NCBI GenBank assembly: GCA_029287305.1
Contig: JARFRJ010000394.1
Span: forward strand, 1-8,372
Direction of reading: 5' to 3'
Length of the DNA stretch: 8,372 bases
Source: Hyphomonas sp.
Lineage (GTDB): Bacteria; Pseudomonadota; Alphaproteobacteria; Caulobacterales; Hyphomonadaceae
The stretch's first letter is position 1; every line of letters begins with the position of its first letter. The notes under the pieces are model-generated. The model ran no database searches. It was not told where the DNA came from and saw only the letters and a program-made list of their open reading frames with translations. Made by a program: the position numbers and the translations under genes. This document shows positions 1 to 7,324 of the stretch, piece after piece.

Positions 1-902
1 CTCTTGCCCTGCAACAGGCAGAGGCGGTCAAGCGTCTCCTTTATGAGACCTCAAATGGCCTGATCGGTGCCGAACTCGTTCCGATGACCACAAGCGGCGA
101 CAAGTTGACCACGCAAAGACTGATCGAGGCGGGAGGAAAAGGGCTCTTCACCAAAGAGATTGATCGCGCTCTGGAGGCGGGACAGATTGATATTGCGGTA
201 CACTCCCTTAAAGATGTTCCAAGCATACTGACTTTTGGTCAGGACATATTCGCCTGTCTGAAACGGGAAGACCCGCGCGAGGGTTTTATCAGTCTGAAAT
301 ATACATGTCTGGAAGATTTACCCGAAGGCGCTGTCTTCGGCACGGCCAGCATCAGGCGCGAAGCCCAAAGCCGATATCTGCGTCCGGACCTTAATTTCGT
401 CCCCTTTCGCGGCAATGTGCAAACGCGTCTGAAGAAATTGGAGGCGGGCGAAGCTGAGGCGACTTATCTGGCTATGGCAGGGCTCACCAGATTGGGATTA
501 GCCCATCTGGCCCAGCCGATTGATCTGGCGGCGATGCCCCCGGCACCCTGTCAGGGGATTGTAGCGGTGGCCGCAATCGCGCAAAATCTTTCGCCAGAAC
601 TGATCACGGCTTTGGCGGCCATCAATAATAAGGCGGCGGCCCGCGCCGCAGCCGCTGAGCGCAGTTTTCTGCGCGTTTTGGACGGGTCCTGCCGGACGCC
701 GATCGCCGCCCACCTCTTTCAGGAGGCGCATGCCTATCGTTTCTTCGGAGAGGTGATCCATCCGGATGGCACACATTTGTGGAATACAGCAATTTACAGC
801 TCTACCAATGCCGATATTCAAGAACTGGAAAAAATGGGGGAGCGCGCGGCGGAGGATTTGCTTCAACAGGCGGGCGGCGCTCTGCCCCAATTTGAGGCGT
901 GA
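1..902 (+). CDS. hemC: Porphobilinogen deaminase (hydroxymethylbilane synthase), 5'-truncated by window edge
   Basis: Cytoplasmic enzyme that joins four porphobilinogens into hydroxymethylbilane, before HemD in tetrapyrrole synthesis. The reading frame is open from base 3 (first codon CTT) to TGA at 900-902, giving 299 visible residues. The visible part begins LALQQAEAV, matching the family's LALxQA motif near residue 15, so about 14 residues plus the start lie outside the window. Family motifs in order: GGKGLFTKEID; HSLKDVP with the catalytic Asp at 213-215 (equivalent to E. coli D84); GTASIRRE and RGNVQTRLKKL with substrate-binding arginines; and LDGSCRTPIAAH, whose Cys at 690-692 carries the dipyrromethane cofactor (equivalent to C242). 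One oddity: the segment usually read as PAxGQGAxGIE is PAPCQGIVAVAA here. All catalytic residues in view are intact. An internal ATG at 84 is not the start, because the homology continues upstream of it. Confidence 0.97.
   Translation, partial: LALQQAEAVKRLLYETSNGLIGAELVPMTTSGDKLTTQRLIEAGGKGLFTKEIDRALEAGQIDIAVHSLKDVPSILTFGQDIFACLKREDPREGFISLKYTCLEDLPEGAVFGTASIRREAQSRYLRPDLNFVPFRGNVQTRLKKLEAGEAEATYLAMAGLTRLGLAHLAQPIDLAAMPPAPCQGIVAVAAIAQNLSPELITALAAINNKAAARAAAAERSFLRVLDGSCRTPIAAHLFQEAHAYRFFGEVIHPDGTHLWNTAIYSSTNADIQELEKMGERAAEDLLQQAGGALPQFEA
894..897 (+). promoter_or_regulatory. Ribosome binding site for hemD (TTG start)
   Basis: GAGG lies inside the last codons of hemC, 9 bases before the TTG at 907. 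It supports that TTG as the hemD start. No ATG or GTG in the hemD frame lies close to where the HemD homology begins. The site implies translation coupled to the end of hemC. Confidence 0.45.
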
Positions 903-906
903 GAAA

Positions 907-1620
907 TTGCGAGGCTGCGTCCTGATTACACGCGCGGAGCCGGGCCATCAGGATACGCGGGAGCGTCTTCATCAAATAGGCTTTTCCTGTATTTCTGCGC
1001 CCATGCTTACCTATGAAAAGACACAGCATAGATTTGCGAATATAGACAGGATCACGCACCTCCTCTTTACCAGCGCCAATGGGGTGAAAGCTTTTAGCCA
1101 GATCAGTGATCGCCGAAACCTGCCAGCCTATTGTGTCGGTCCGGCCACAAGCGCAGCCGCGCAACAGGCTGGATTTTCCCAAATCATCAATGCGGATGGC
1201 GATGCCCGTGATTTGATCGCCTGTGTGAAGACAAATGTAGAGGTGACAGGTGCGCACCTCTGCCATATCGCCAATGAGGCTGCAGCCGGGCAGGTGAAAC
1301 AGGCCCTGCAGGAGGCCGGCTATAGGGTCAGTTTTGCGCCCCTCTATCGCATGCGTGCGGCAAAGTCTTTGCCAGAGCCAGCCTTGTCAGCTTTGAAAGG
1401 CTCTGTCCCGTTGCACATTTTGGTACATTCGGCCAAAGGCGCAGAGGCTTTAAAGGCGTTATTGGGTGAGATCAATCTGCGCCCGCATATGCTGATCGGT
1501 ATTTCGGACAAAGCCCTAAAGCCGCTTAAAGCCCGCGCTTTTGCCGCTCGATATATTGCGGCGCGGCCAAATGAAACAGAGCTTGTCGCCGCCCTGCAAA
1601 GGGCTGAAAGCAGGCTTTGA
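907..1620 (+). CDS. hemD: Uroporphyrinogen-III synthase
   Basis: Closes and inverts ring D of hydroxymethylbilane to make uroporphyrinogen III in the cytoplasm. From the TTG at 907 the protein has 237 residues, close to the usual 240-250. HemD is poorly conserved, but the recognisable pieces are in the right order: an N-terminal VLITRAEPG strand followed by the helix and the SAPMLTYE segment; LLFTSANGVKAF (usual form (F)TSANGVRAF); YCVGPATSAAAQQAGF with NADGDARDLI; LCHIANEAAAGQVKQAL; and AGYRVSFAPLYRM. The open frame runs back to an ATG at 766, but that stretch lies inside hemC and has no HemD similarity. The gene follows the hemC stop by 4 bases, so the two are almost certainly co-transcribed. 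The start codon is the least certain part; a TTG at 892 is an alternative. Confidence 0.92.
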   Translation: MRGCVLITRAEPGHQDTRERLHQIGFSCISAPMLTYEKTQHRFANIDRITHLLFTSANGVKAFSQISDRRNLPAYCVGPATSAAAQQAGFSQIINADGDARDLIACVKTNVEVTGAHLCHIANEAAAGQVKQALQEAGYRVSFAPLYRMRAAKSLPEPALSALKGSVPLHILVHSAKGAEALKALLGEINLRPHMLIGISDKALKPLKARAFAARYIAARPNETELVAALQRAESRL

Positions 1621-1673
1621 TCTCTTCTAAGAAGTTCTGTATGGTTTGCCTGTCAGACAAAGAGTGATGATCC

Positions 1674-3074
1674 ATGACAGCACAGGATGAGATGGAGACA
1701 GGTAAAGAGCCGATTGATGCTGTTTTTGAGACAGAGGCTCTGGATAATCTGGATAATGCGTCAGGTCCGGAGCCCTCGCCTCAAAAGGCCAGAACACGAT
1801 GGGCGCGTCTGGCTTTTAATCTCATTATACTGGTGAGCCTTGGCGGGCTTATCGCTTATGGCGTCTGGAATTATCAGAAAGCTGAACAGGAAAATGCCGC
1901 CCTGCAAGCCCAATTATCGAGTTTGACAGAGACGCTCACCACAGGCCTGACCGAGCAGAGAGCAGAGTTGGATGTGCTGGCGGCACAAACGGCAAGGCTT
2001 GATCTATTTAGTGAAAAACTGAGCGCGCTTGAGGCGACGCAATCTAATAGCCCGCCTATATTTGAAGGGGATGATAATCTGCAATTCACCGCTATTTTGC
2101 CGCGGCTGGAAGCTCTTGAGAGTGTTCTTGATGTGACCGTTGAGAACGATCAAGCATATTCAGTTACTCTCGCTGATCTGGGCGAACGTATTGGCATGAA
2201 GGCGAGCGAAATTTCAGATCTGGAACAGATCGTTCGCGGGGTGGAAACGCGTCTTGCTGCACTGGAAGGTCAAGGCGAAGCGCTTTCCAATACAGACAGA
2301 CAGTCTATAGATGCCGCTCTGCAGGTGCTTACCGAGCGCGTTGATGCTTTGCAAGTGAGACAGGCAGAGACGATGCCTCGCTCAGAGGAGATGCCGACAC
2401 GCGCCGCTGACATGGGCGAGGATAATACGGACGGGGTTATTATAGAGACTGACCGCCCGGAGGGTCCTCTTCTGGCCGAGGACAATGATCTGGAAGCAGA
2501 GCCAAGCACAGCCTCTGCCGAAGCGCCCCTCTTTCAGGCGCGCGTCCAGCCTGATCAGGCTGCACTGGCTTTGATCTCTATTGAACGTGCCGCCGAACAG
2601 GGGATGCCTTTTCGAGAGGATTTTGAAACCCTCAAATCGGCCATGCCAGAGGCGTCAGATATTCAAATTTTGGTGACCACAGCTTCTGTCGGAATTAACA
2701 CAATTGCCGAGCTGCAAAGGGCATTTGATATGGCCTATACTGAAGCAAGAATGACCCTTGATGACCGGCAAAGGCTCAAGCCGCAGCAAAATTGGGCCTG
2801 GCTGGACCGCCTGTTTGGAGGTCAGGTTGAAGTGCGCCGCAGAAATCCGGATTTTGATCAGTTGATAGCCGGATTGGAAACCGCTCAAGCGGCTATTGAA
2901 GATCAGAGCCTCGCTTTAGCCATTGAAATCCTTTCCGAATTGGAAGACAAAGAGATGAATAATTCTTTCGCCCCTTGGCTTGAAACCGCACGCCAGCATT
3001 TGGAGTTGAAAGCTGCGCTGACCGCTTTGCGGGCTGATCTGTTACAAGCTGAGGAAAGTCTGGAAAATCTATGA
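1674..3074 (+). CDS. Mitofilin/Mic60-like inner-membrane coiled-coil protein
   Basis: A 466-residue protein with the architecture of alphaproteobacterial Mic60, the relative of the mitochondrial MICOS subunit that shapes cristae. Residues 1-45 form an acidic, presumably cytoplasmic tail. About 46-66 is one membrane helix (AFNLIILVSLGGLIAYGV). Residues 67-230 are helical, rich in Leu/Ala/Glu/Gln and probably coiled coil. 231-288 is an acidic, low-complexity linker. 290-466 is an alpha-helical C-terminal domain with the WAWLDRLFGGQVEVRR segment (374-389) and the following helical repeats typical of the mitofilin signature. In E. coli the same operon position holds HemX, also a single-pass coiled-coil protein. 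The start at 1674 is preceded by a weak AGAG at 1661-1664. The TGA overlaps the hemY start (ATGA), so the two are translationally coupled. Family assignment comes from motif memory and gene order; the membrane-shaping role is known for relatives and inferred here. Confidence 0.85.
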   Translation: MTAQDEMETGKEPIDAVFETEALDNLDNASGPEPSPQKARTRWARLAFNLIILVSLGGLIAYGVWNYQKAEQENAALQAQLSSLTETLTTGLTEQRAELDVLAAQTARLDLFSEKLSALEATQSNSPPIFEGDDNLQFTAILPRLEALESVLDVTVENDQAYSVTLADLGERIGMKASEISDLEQIVRGVETRLAALEGQGEALSNTDRQSIDAALQVLTERVDALQVRQAETMPRSEEMPTRAADMGEDNTDGVIIETDRPEGPLLAEDNDLEAEPSTASAEAPLFQARVQPDQAALALISIERAAEQGMPFREDFETLKSAMPEASDIQILVTTASVGINTIAELQRAFDMAYTEARMTLDDRQRLKPQQNWAWLDRLFGGQVEVRRRNPDFDQLIAGLETAQAAIEDQSLALAIEILSELEDKEMNNSFAPWLETARQHLELKAALTALRADLLQAEESLENL

Positions 3075-4519
3075 CCCGCCTTTTCTTTATTCTTGTCTCC
3101 ATCGTCTTTATTGGTCTTGGCATATTTTGGCTGTCCACTTTGCAAGGCTTTGTTACGATTGATGTTTTTGAACGCGAAATACGCATGCCGCTCATATTAG
3201 CGATCCTGTTTATGCTTTTCGTGGTGAGCTTTTTTATTCTCATTTGGGCCGGGCTGGTCAAGCTCTGGCGGTTGCCGGGAGAGATGAAAACATTGCGCAA
3301 GACCAAACGGGTCCGAACAGCCAATACGGCTCTGGCCGAGGGGCTTCTGGCGGCTGAAGCGGGTGATACGGTTCTGGCCGATAAGCTGTCGCGCAAAGCC
3401 GAGACGCATGCCGATGATGAGCGCTTGAAGGTGCTTTTACAGGCCCGACAGGCTGAAGCGCGTCGCGACTGGATCAAGGCTGAGCGGGCCTGGGCGCATC
3501 TCTCAGAGCTTCCGGGCGGTGAACTGGCTGGTTTGCGCGGCGCGGCAGCAGCAGCTTTACAGCGCGGCGATACCGAATTGGCCGAGTTGAGTGCCCGTCA
3601 GGCGCTGGCTTTGAATTCGGGTGCAGAATGGCCCTTTCATTCCCTGTTTGATCTGCAAGTTGCCCGCGGCGACTGGACGAAAGCGCTAGAGACGTTAAAG
3701 CTTGGCGAGAAACAAGCCCTGCTTGATAAGCGCGTACATCAACGCCGACAGGCCGTTTTGTTGACAGCTTTGGCCACCGCTTTGCCCTATACAGATCAGG
3801 GTGAGGCGCAAAAGACACTGGCCGAGGCCCTGAAACTTGCACCGGGCTTTGCGCCCGCCGCGTGGCATTTGGCACGGCTATATCTGAAAACCGATCAGAA
3901 AAAATCCGCGATATCCGTGTTGGAAACATGCTGGCCTTATCGTCCGCATCCGGCTCTGGCTTTATTGATCAGCCAATATGATCACGAAACCGATCCCACC
4001 GCTTTGGGGGTGCATTTGGAGGCGCTCGTCAAAGCCAATCCGGATCATTATGAAAGCCGTCTGCTAACAGCTAAACTGGCCATGCTGAAAGAAGATTGGA
4101 TGCGCGCTGTTAATCTCTTATCAGAGCTGGCAGAAGAAAATATGACGGGTCGCCTTTGTCTTTTGATGGAAAAAGCCTTGCAAGGCTATGGCGATGAGCC
4201 GGCGGCAGCGCATTGGGCGCGCCTAGCGGTCAGCGCGTCGCGCGAGGCCGACTGGTCTGATATCGATCCCAAAGGCCAGGCTTTTGACTATTCCCCCGAA
4301 GAATGGACGCAGCTTGTCTATAAATTTGGCGATGGCGGCCAATTGGTGCACCCGCGTTACGAAGCGTTCAAGGAAGAGCTTGATGAGAGCACCGCTTATC
4401 TGCACTTACCTGCGCCGGATAAAGGGACAAAATCGATCCCTTCGCCTGCAAAACTGGCGGGGCAATCCAGCGTGCCTCCGCTTGACTATGTTTCCGGTTC
4501 ATCTGACGATCAGAGCTGA
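3071..4519 (+). CDS. hemY: HemY family TPR inner-membrane protein
   Basis: A 482-residue inner-membrane protein of the HemY family (HemY N-terminal domain). This is the HemY of proteobacterial hem operons, not the protoporphyrinogen oxidase of Bacillus that shares the name. Two membrane helices are visible at about 3-23 and 40-64. They flank a short loop containing GFVTIDVFEREIRMP, whose G-x-V-x-I pattern is typical of the family. Residues 70-130 are basic, then helical. About 120-400 consist of TPR-like helical pairs (for example ARGDWTKALETLKLGEK and APGFAPAAWHLARLYLKT). The C-terminal WSDIDPKGQAFDY and LVHPRYE segments also recur in alphaproteobacterial HemY. The first ATG overlaps the upstream stop by one base of ATGA, with GAGGAAAG at 3051-3058 as ribosome binding site. 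The biochemical role is not established; a supporting or scaffolding function for tetrapyrrole synthesis is inferred from gene order. Confidence 0.9.
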   Translation: MTRLFFILVSIVFIGLGIFWLSTLQGFVTIDVFEREIRMPLILAILFMLFVVSFFILIWAGLVKLWRLPGEMKTLRKTKRVRTANTALAEGLLAAEAGDTVLADKLSRKAETHADDERLKVLLQARQAEARRDWIKAERAWAHLSELPGGELAGLRGAAAAALQRGDTELAELSARQALALNSGAEWPFHSLFDLQVARGDWTKALETLKLGEKQALLDKRVHQRRQAVLLTALATALPYTDQGEAQKTLAEALKLAPGFAPAAWHLARLYLKTDQKKSAISVLETCWPYRPHPALALLISQYDHETDPTALGVHLEALVKANPDHYESRLLTAKLAMLKEDWMRAVNLLSELAEENMTGRLCLLMEKALQGYGDEPAAAHWARLAVSASREADWSDIDPKGQAFDYSPEEWTQLVYKFGDGGQLVHPRYEAFKEELDESTAYLHLPAPDKGTKSIPSPAKLAGQSSVPPLDYVSGSSDDQS

Positions 4520-4535
4520 CCCATTTCAATTTCCC

Positions 4536-4561
4536 TGCGAATCTATAAATTCAGATTTGCA
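4536..4561 (+). terminator. Candidate rho-independent terminator of the hem operon
   Basis: A 9-base-pair stem (4536-4544 with 4553-4561, one G-U pair) encloses an 8-base loop and is followed by ATTTTGT. It begins 17 bases after the hemY stop. The stem is AT-rich and the T run short, so termination may be partial. Some read-through into the next gene is possible. Confidence 0.4.
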
Positions 4562-4567
4562 ATTTTG

Positions 4568-4573
4568 TATAAT
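4568..4573 (+). promoter_or_regulatory. Candidate -10 box (TATAAT) for the DUF305-propeller gene
   Basis: A perfect TATAAT lies just after the hairpin and 78 bases before the ATG at 4652. I see no good TTGACA-like -35 box at 16-18 bases spacing, and the region is generally AT-rich. This is only a candidate. A second, weaker option is TAGAAT at 4621-4626. Confidence 0.25.
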
Positions 4574-4633
4574 ACCCTTAATATCTTTTGGGATAATTCA
4601 CGTAATTTTCGCCCCCTTTATAGAATACAGTCC

Positions 4634-4640
4634 TTAGGAG
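4634..4640 (+). promoter_or_regulatory. Ribosome binding site deciding the 4652 start
   Basis: TTAGGAG lies 11 bases before the ATG at 4652. It is the strongest Shine-Dalgarno match in the leader. It favours this start over the in-frame ATG at 4565, which would add 29 residues ahead of the signal peptide. Confidence 0.7.
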
Positions 4641-4651
4641 CCTATACGTTC

Positions 4652-7225
4652 ATGCCATTTCATCTCTCTCTTCGACGCGTCAATCTGGGCCTTTTTATGG
4701 CCGCCTCTGCCTTGTCTTTCTCACCTGTCGTTCAGGCGCAAAGCGTCCCGATTGTCTTGCCGGGTGCTCCGGGCGAGGACAGCACCGTAATTGACGCTGA
4801 AGACGCCCTTGAAATTTCCGATAATAGTTATTCTGCAGATGATGTGCGCTTTTTGACCAATATGATCCCGCATCACAATCAGGCTGTGCTGATGGCCAAT
4901 CTGGTTGAAGACCGGACCAATACCCCAGAAGTGATCGAGATTTCTGGACGGATCAATGCCGGGCAGGATGACGAGATTGCTTTCATGCAGGACTGGCTAA
5001 GCCAGCGCGGGGAGAAGGTTCCAGACCCAAGCGCGCACGCGCATATGGATATGTCGCATGAAATGGCAGGCATGGCCTCGCCAGAGCAGATGGAAGCGCT
5101 CGCTGCGGCCGAAGGCGCAGAATTTGACCAGCTTTTCCTCACACTTATGATCGCGCATCATAAAGGCGCGATCACCATGGTGGACGCGCTGTTTGACCAG
5201 CCCGGATCAGCCTATGATCCAGTTCTGTATGATTTTGCCAATGATGTGGAAAACGATCAAAGCAGCGAAATTGAGCGTATGAACAAGCTTTTGAACTCAC
5301 TGTCACCTGACCCACGGGCCAATCTGAAAGCAGGTTTTCGCGATGCGGGTGAAGCCATTTCCAATCTGGCGCTTTTGGCTTCCTTACCGAAACCGGCTGG
5401 CTTTTTTGATCCGAAAAATCCGATGGGACTGCCACCGATTATAGAAAAAGAGCCCGCTGAAGAGGCGGAAGTTGAAATGACAGAGACTGCGTCTATGGAC
5501 GGCGAGACTATGGTGCATGAAGGCCATGAAGATGGAGCTCATGAAGGCGAAGGCATGCCGACCGCGCCAATCGAGACAGCCTCTGAAACAATAGCGGCGC
5601 AACGCAGTGAGGTCGAAGAGGATGAGGAAGATACCCAATGGGGTTTGCGCTCACCGCTCTTGAGCTTCTCCAATACCGATATGGCCTTTGCTGAGGACAC
5701 ATTATTTGTCGGTAATTATCATGGCTTCAATATTTATAAGCTTTCTACGGATGGATTGCCCGAACTGTTCAGCTCTATTGTTTGCCCTGGGGGGCAGGGC
5801 GATGTTTCTGTTGTCGGTAATCTTTTGATTATGTCCGTTGAGCAGACGCGTGGGCGGGTCGATTGCGGCCTGCAAGGGGTTGCCGAAGAGGTTAGCGCAG
5901 AACGCTTTAGAGGCTTGCGCATTTTTGATATCAGCGATATGGCCGCGCCGCGTCAGGTCGGGCAGGTGCAGACGTGCCGGGGCTCGCATACACATTCTAT
6001 CGTCTCCGGGCCGGATGAAGATGGCAAGCTGATTGTCTATAATTCAGGCACGTCCAGCGTGCGCGATACAGAAGAGCTTGCCGGATGTATTGGCCGGGTA
6101 AGCGGCGAACAGCGCACCGCGCTTTTCCGGATTGATGTGATTGAAATTCCGATGAATGATCCGGCCAGCTCTCGTATTATCGACAGCGCTGCGGTCTTTG
6201 CTGATGAAGAGACCGGAAACTTGGCTGGGCTTTGGCAAGGCGGGGATCATGGTGAGGATACGCAAAGCACGCGTATCACCGATCACTGTCACGATATTAC
6301 GGTCTTCCCTGAGGCAAATATTGCCGCTGGAGCCTGTTCCGGAAATGGCGTTATTTTCGACATTACTGATCCGCGTAAGCCAAAGCGTCTGGACGCTGTA
6401 ACCGATCCGGGCTTTGCCTATTGGCATTCAGCAACCTTTAACAATGATGGCACGAAAGTGATCTTCACCGATGAGTGGGGCGGCGGCGGTCGTCCGCGTT
6501 GCCGAGCCTATGACCCTGTCAATTGGGGGGCAAATGCGATCTATGACATTGTTGATGGCAAGCTGAAATTCCGTGCCCATTACAAAATGCCGGCCCCGCA
6601 ATTGGAAGAAGAAAATTGCGTTGCGCATAATGGCTCCGTTGTACCGGTGCCGGGACGTGATATTTTTGTGCAAGCTTGGTATCAAGGCGGCCTTTCTCTG
6701 ATGGATTATACAGATTCAGATAATCCGGTTGAGATTGCCTATTTCGACCGGGGCCCCTTGCATGGCGATCGTCTTGTCGTTGGCGGATACTGGTCCACCT
6801 ATTGGTATAATGGTAAAATATATGGCACGGGTATTGTTCGCGGTCTGGATGTTCTCTCCCTGATCCCAAGTGATTATCTGACTGAGCATGAAATTGCCGC
6901 CGCCGAGCTTGCTAATCAGGGAGATATATTCAATCCGCAACAGCAATTTACCGTCAATTGGCCCGCCGAACCGGTTGTGGCGCATGCCTATATTGATCAG
7001 TTGAACCGGGATGATGTGCTGTCGCGCCGTCTGAAGAAGGATTTGAACCGGCTTCTGACCCGTGCGGAAAGTCTTTTGGCTGAAGGGGAGACAGACAGTG
7101 CGCTGGCCCGTCAGTTGGAGAGCCTTGCTTCTGAATTTACCGATGAGGCAGGCAATAGCAAAATTGCTGAACGTCAGCGTGCCTTAGGCGGGACATTGTC
7201 TGGTCTGGCGACACGTTTGCGCTAG
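4652..7225 (+). CDS. Exported DUF305 - LVIVD seven-bladed beta-propeller fusion protein, probable metal binder
   Basis: An 857-residue predicted periplasmic protein of unknown function. Residues 1-30 form a Sec signal peptide (basic LRR, hydrophobic core, VQAQS cleavage site near 30). Residues 62-215 are a DUF305 domain with both paired-His motifs, MIPHHNQAV (H74/H75) and MIAHHKGAI (H169/H170), and a HAHMDMSHEM insert at 129-138. DUF305 includes cyanobacterial CopM, a copper-binding periplasmic protein. 262-329 is an acidic linker with a His/Met-rich patch at 276-302. About 340-740 is a beta-propeller of LVIVD-type repeats; I count seven blades, with phrases such as GLRIFDISDMAAPRQVG and GVIFDITDPRKPKRLD. 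Four blades place a His at the same inner-strand position (H448, H547, H592, H659). All eight cysteines are in the propeller (378, 405, 442, 479, 546, 562, 617, 656), which suits disulfides in an exported protein. Residues 775-857 are a helical bundle resembling the FIMAH domain. The gene is separated from hemY by 132 bases and is probably its own unit. Domain calls are fairly sure; metal identity and any enzyme activity are inference. Confidence 0.88.
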   Translation: MPFHLSLRRVNLGLFMAASALSFSPVVQAQSVPIVLPGAPGEDSTVIDAEDALEISDNSYSADDVRFLTNMIPHHNQAVLMANLVEDRTNTPEVIEISGRINAGQDDEIAFMQDWLSQRGEKVPDPSAHAHMDMSHEMAGMASPEQMEALAAAEGAEFDQLFLTLMIAHHKGAITMVDALFDQPGSAYDPVLYDFANDVENDQSSEIERMNKLLNSLSPDPRANLKAGFRDAGEAISNLALLASLPKPAGFFDPKNPMGLPPIIEKEPAEEAEVEMTETASMDGETMVHEGHEDGAHEGEGMPTAPIETASETIAAQRSEVEEDEEDTQWGLRSPLLSFSNTDMAFAEDTLFVGNYHGFNIYKLSTDGLPELFSSIVCPGGQGDVSVVGNLLIMSVEQTRGRVDCGLQGVAEEVSAERFRGLRIFDISDMAAPRQVGQVQTCRGSHTHSIVSGPDEDGKLIVYNSGTSSVRDTEELAGCIGRVSGEQRTALFRIDVIEIPMNDPASSRIIDSAAVFADEETGNLAGLWQGGDHGEDTQSTRITDHCHDITVFPEANIAAGACSGNGVIFDITDPRKPKRLDAVTDPGFAYWHSATFNNDGTKVIFTDEWGGGGRPRCRAYDPVNWGANAIYDIVDGKLKFRAHYKMPAPQLEEENCVAHNGSVVPVPGRDIFVQAWYQGGLSLMDYTDSDNPVEIAYFDRGPLHGDRLVVGGYWSTYWYNGKIYGTGIVRGLDVLSLIPSDYLTEHEIAAAELANQGDIFNPQQQFTVNWPAEPVVAHAYIDQLNRDDVLSRRLKKDLNRLLTRAESLLAEGETDSALARQLESLASEFTDEAGNSKIAERQRALGGTLSGLATRLR

Positions 7226-7280
7226 CCGAATAAGAGTGTTGAGACACACGAGCGGTTTTGGCCTGATCACGTGAATAATT

Positions 7281-7310
7281 AAGGCCTTGGCGATAAAGCG
7301 CCAAGGCCTT
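7281..7310 (+). terminator. Rho-independent terminator of the DUF305-propeller gene
   Basis: A perfect 12-base-pair stem, AAGGCCTTGGCG (7281-7292) with its complement at 7299-7310, encloses the loop ATAAAG and is followed by ATCTTTT. An extra T-A pair (7280/7311) extends it. It lies 55 bases after the stop codon. On the minus strand the hairpin is followed by AATTATT, so it may also stop transcripts coming from phaB, though less well. Confidence 0.85.
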
Positions 7311-7324
7311 ATCTTTTACACCCT

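Noticed and set aside
766..906. N-terminal extension of hemD to the ATG at 766
   Set aside because: It overlaps 137 bases of hemC in another frame and its residues do not resemble HemD; the homology begins at about 907.
1624..1659. Small palindromes CTTCTAAGAAG (1624-1634) and TGTCAGACA (1651-1659) between hemD and the Mic60-like gene
   Set aside because: Short, with no T run or other context pointing to a terminator or operator; they sit inside what looks like a continuous operon.
3071..4519. HemY as protoporphyrinogen oxidase
   Set aside because: There is no FAD-binding GxGxxG motif; two N-terminal membrane helices and TPR-like repeats identify the unrelated proteobacterial HemY family.
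4284..4637. 117-codon open frame overlapping the end of hemY
   Set aside because: Most of it lies in hemY in another frame, it has no recognisable domain, and it runs through the candidate terminator.
4565..4651. Upstream in-frame ATG for the DUF305-propeller gene
   Set aside because: It has no good ribosome binding site, would put 29 residues ahead of a clear signal peptide, and overlaps the candidate terminator/promoter zone. The 4652 ATG has TTAGGAG.
7267..7274. Palindrome TCACGTGA, loosely echoed by ATTCACGTAAT at 4595-4605
   Set aside because: Eight-base palindromes are common by chance and the resemblance between the two places is partial.
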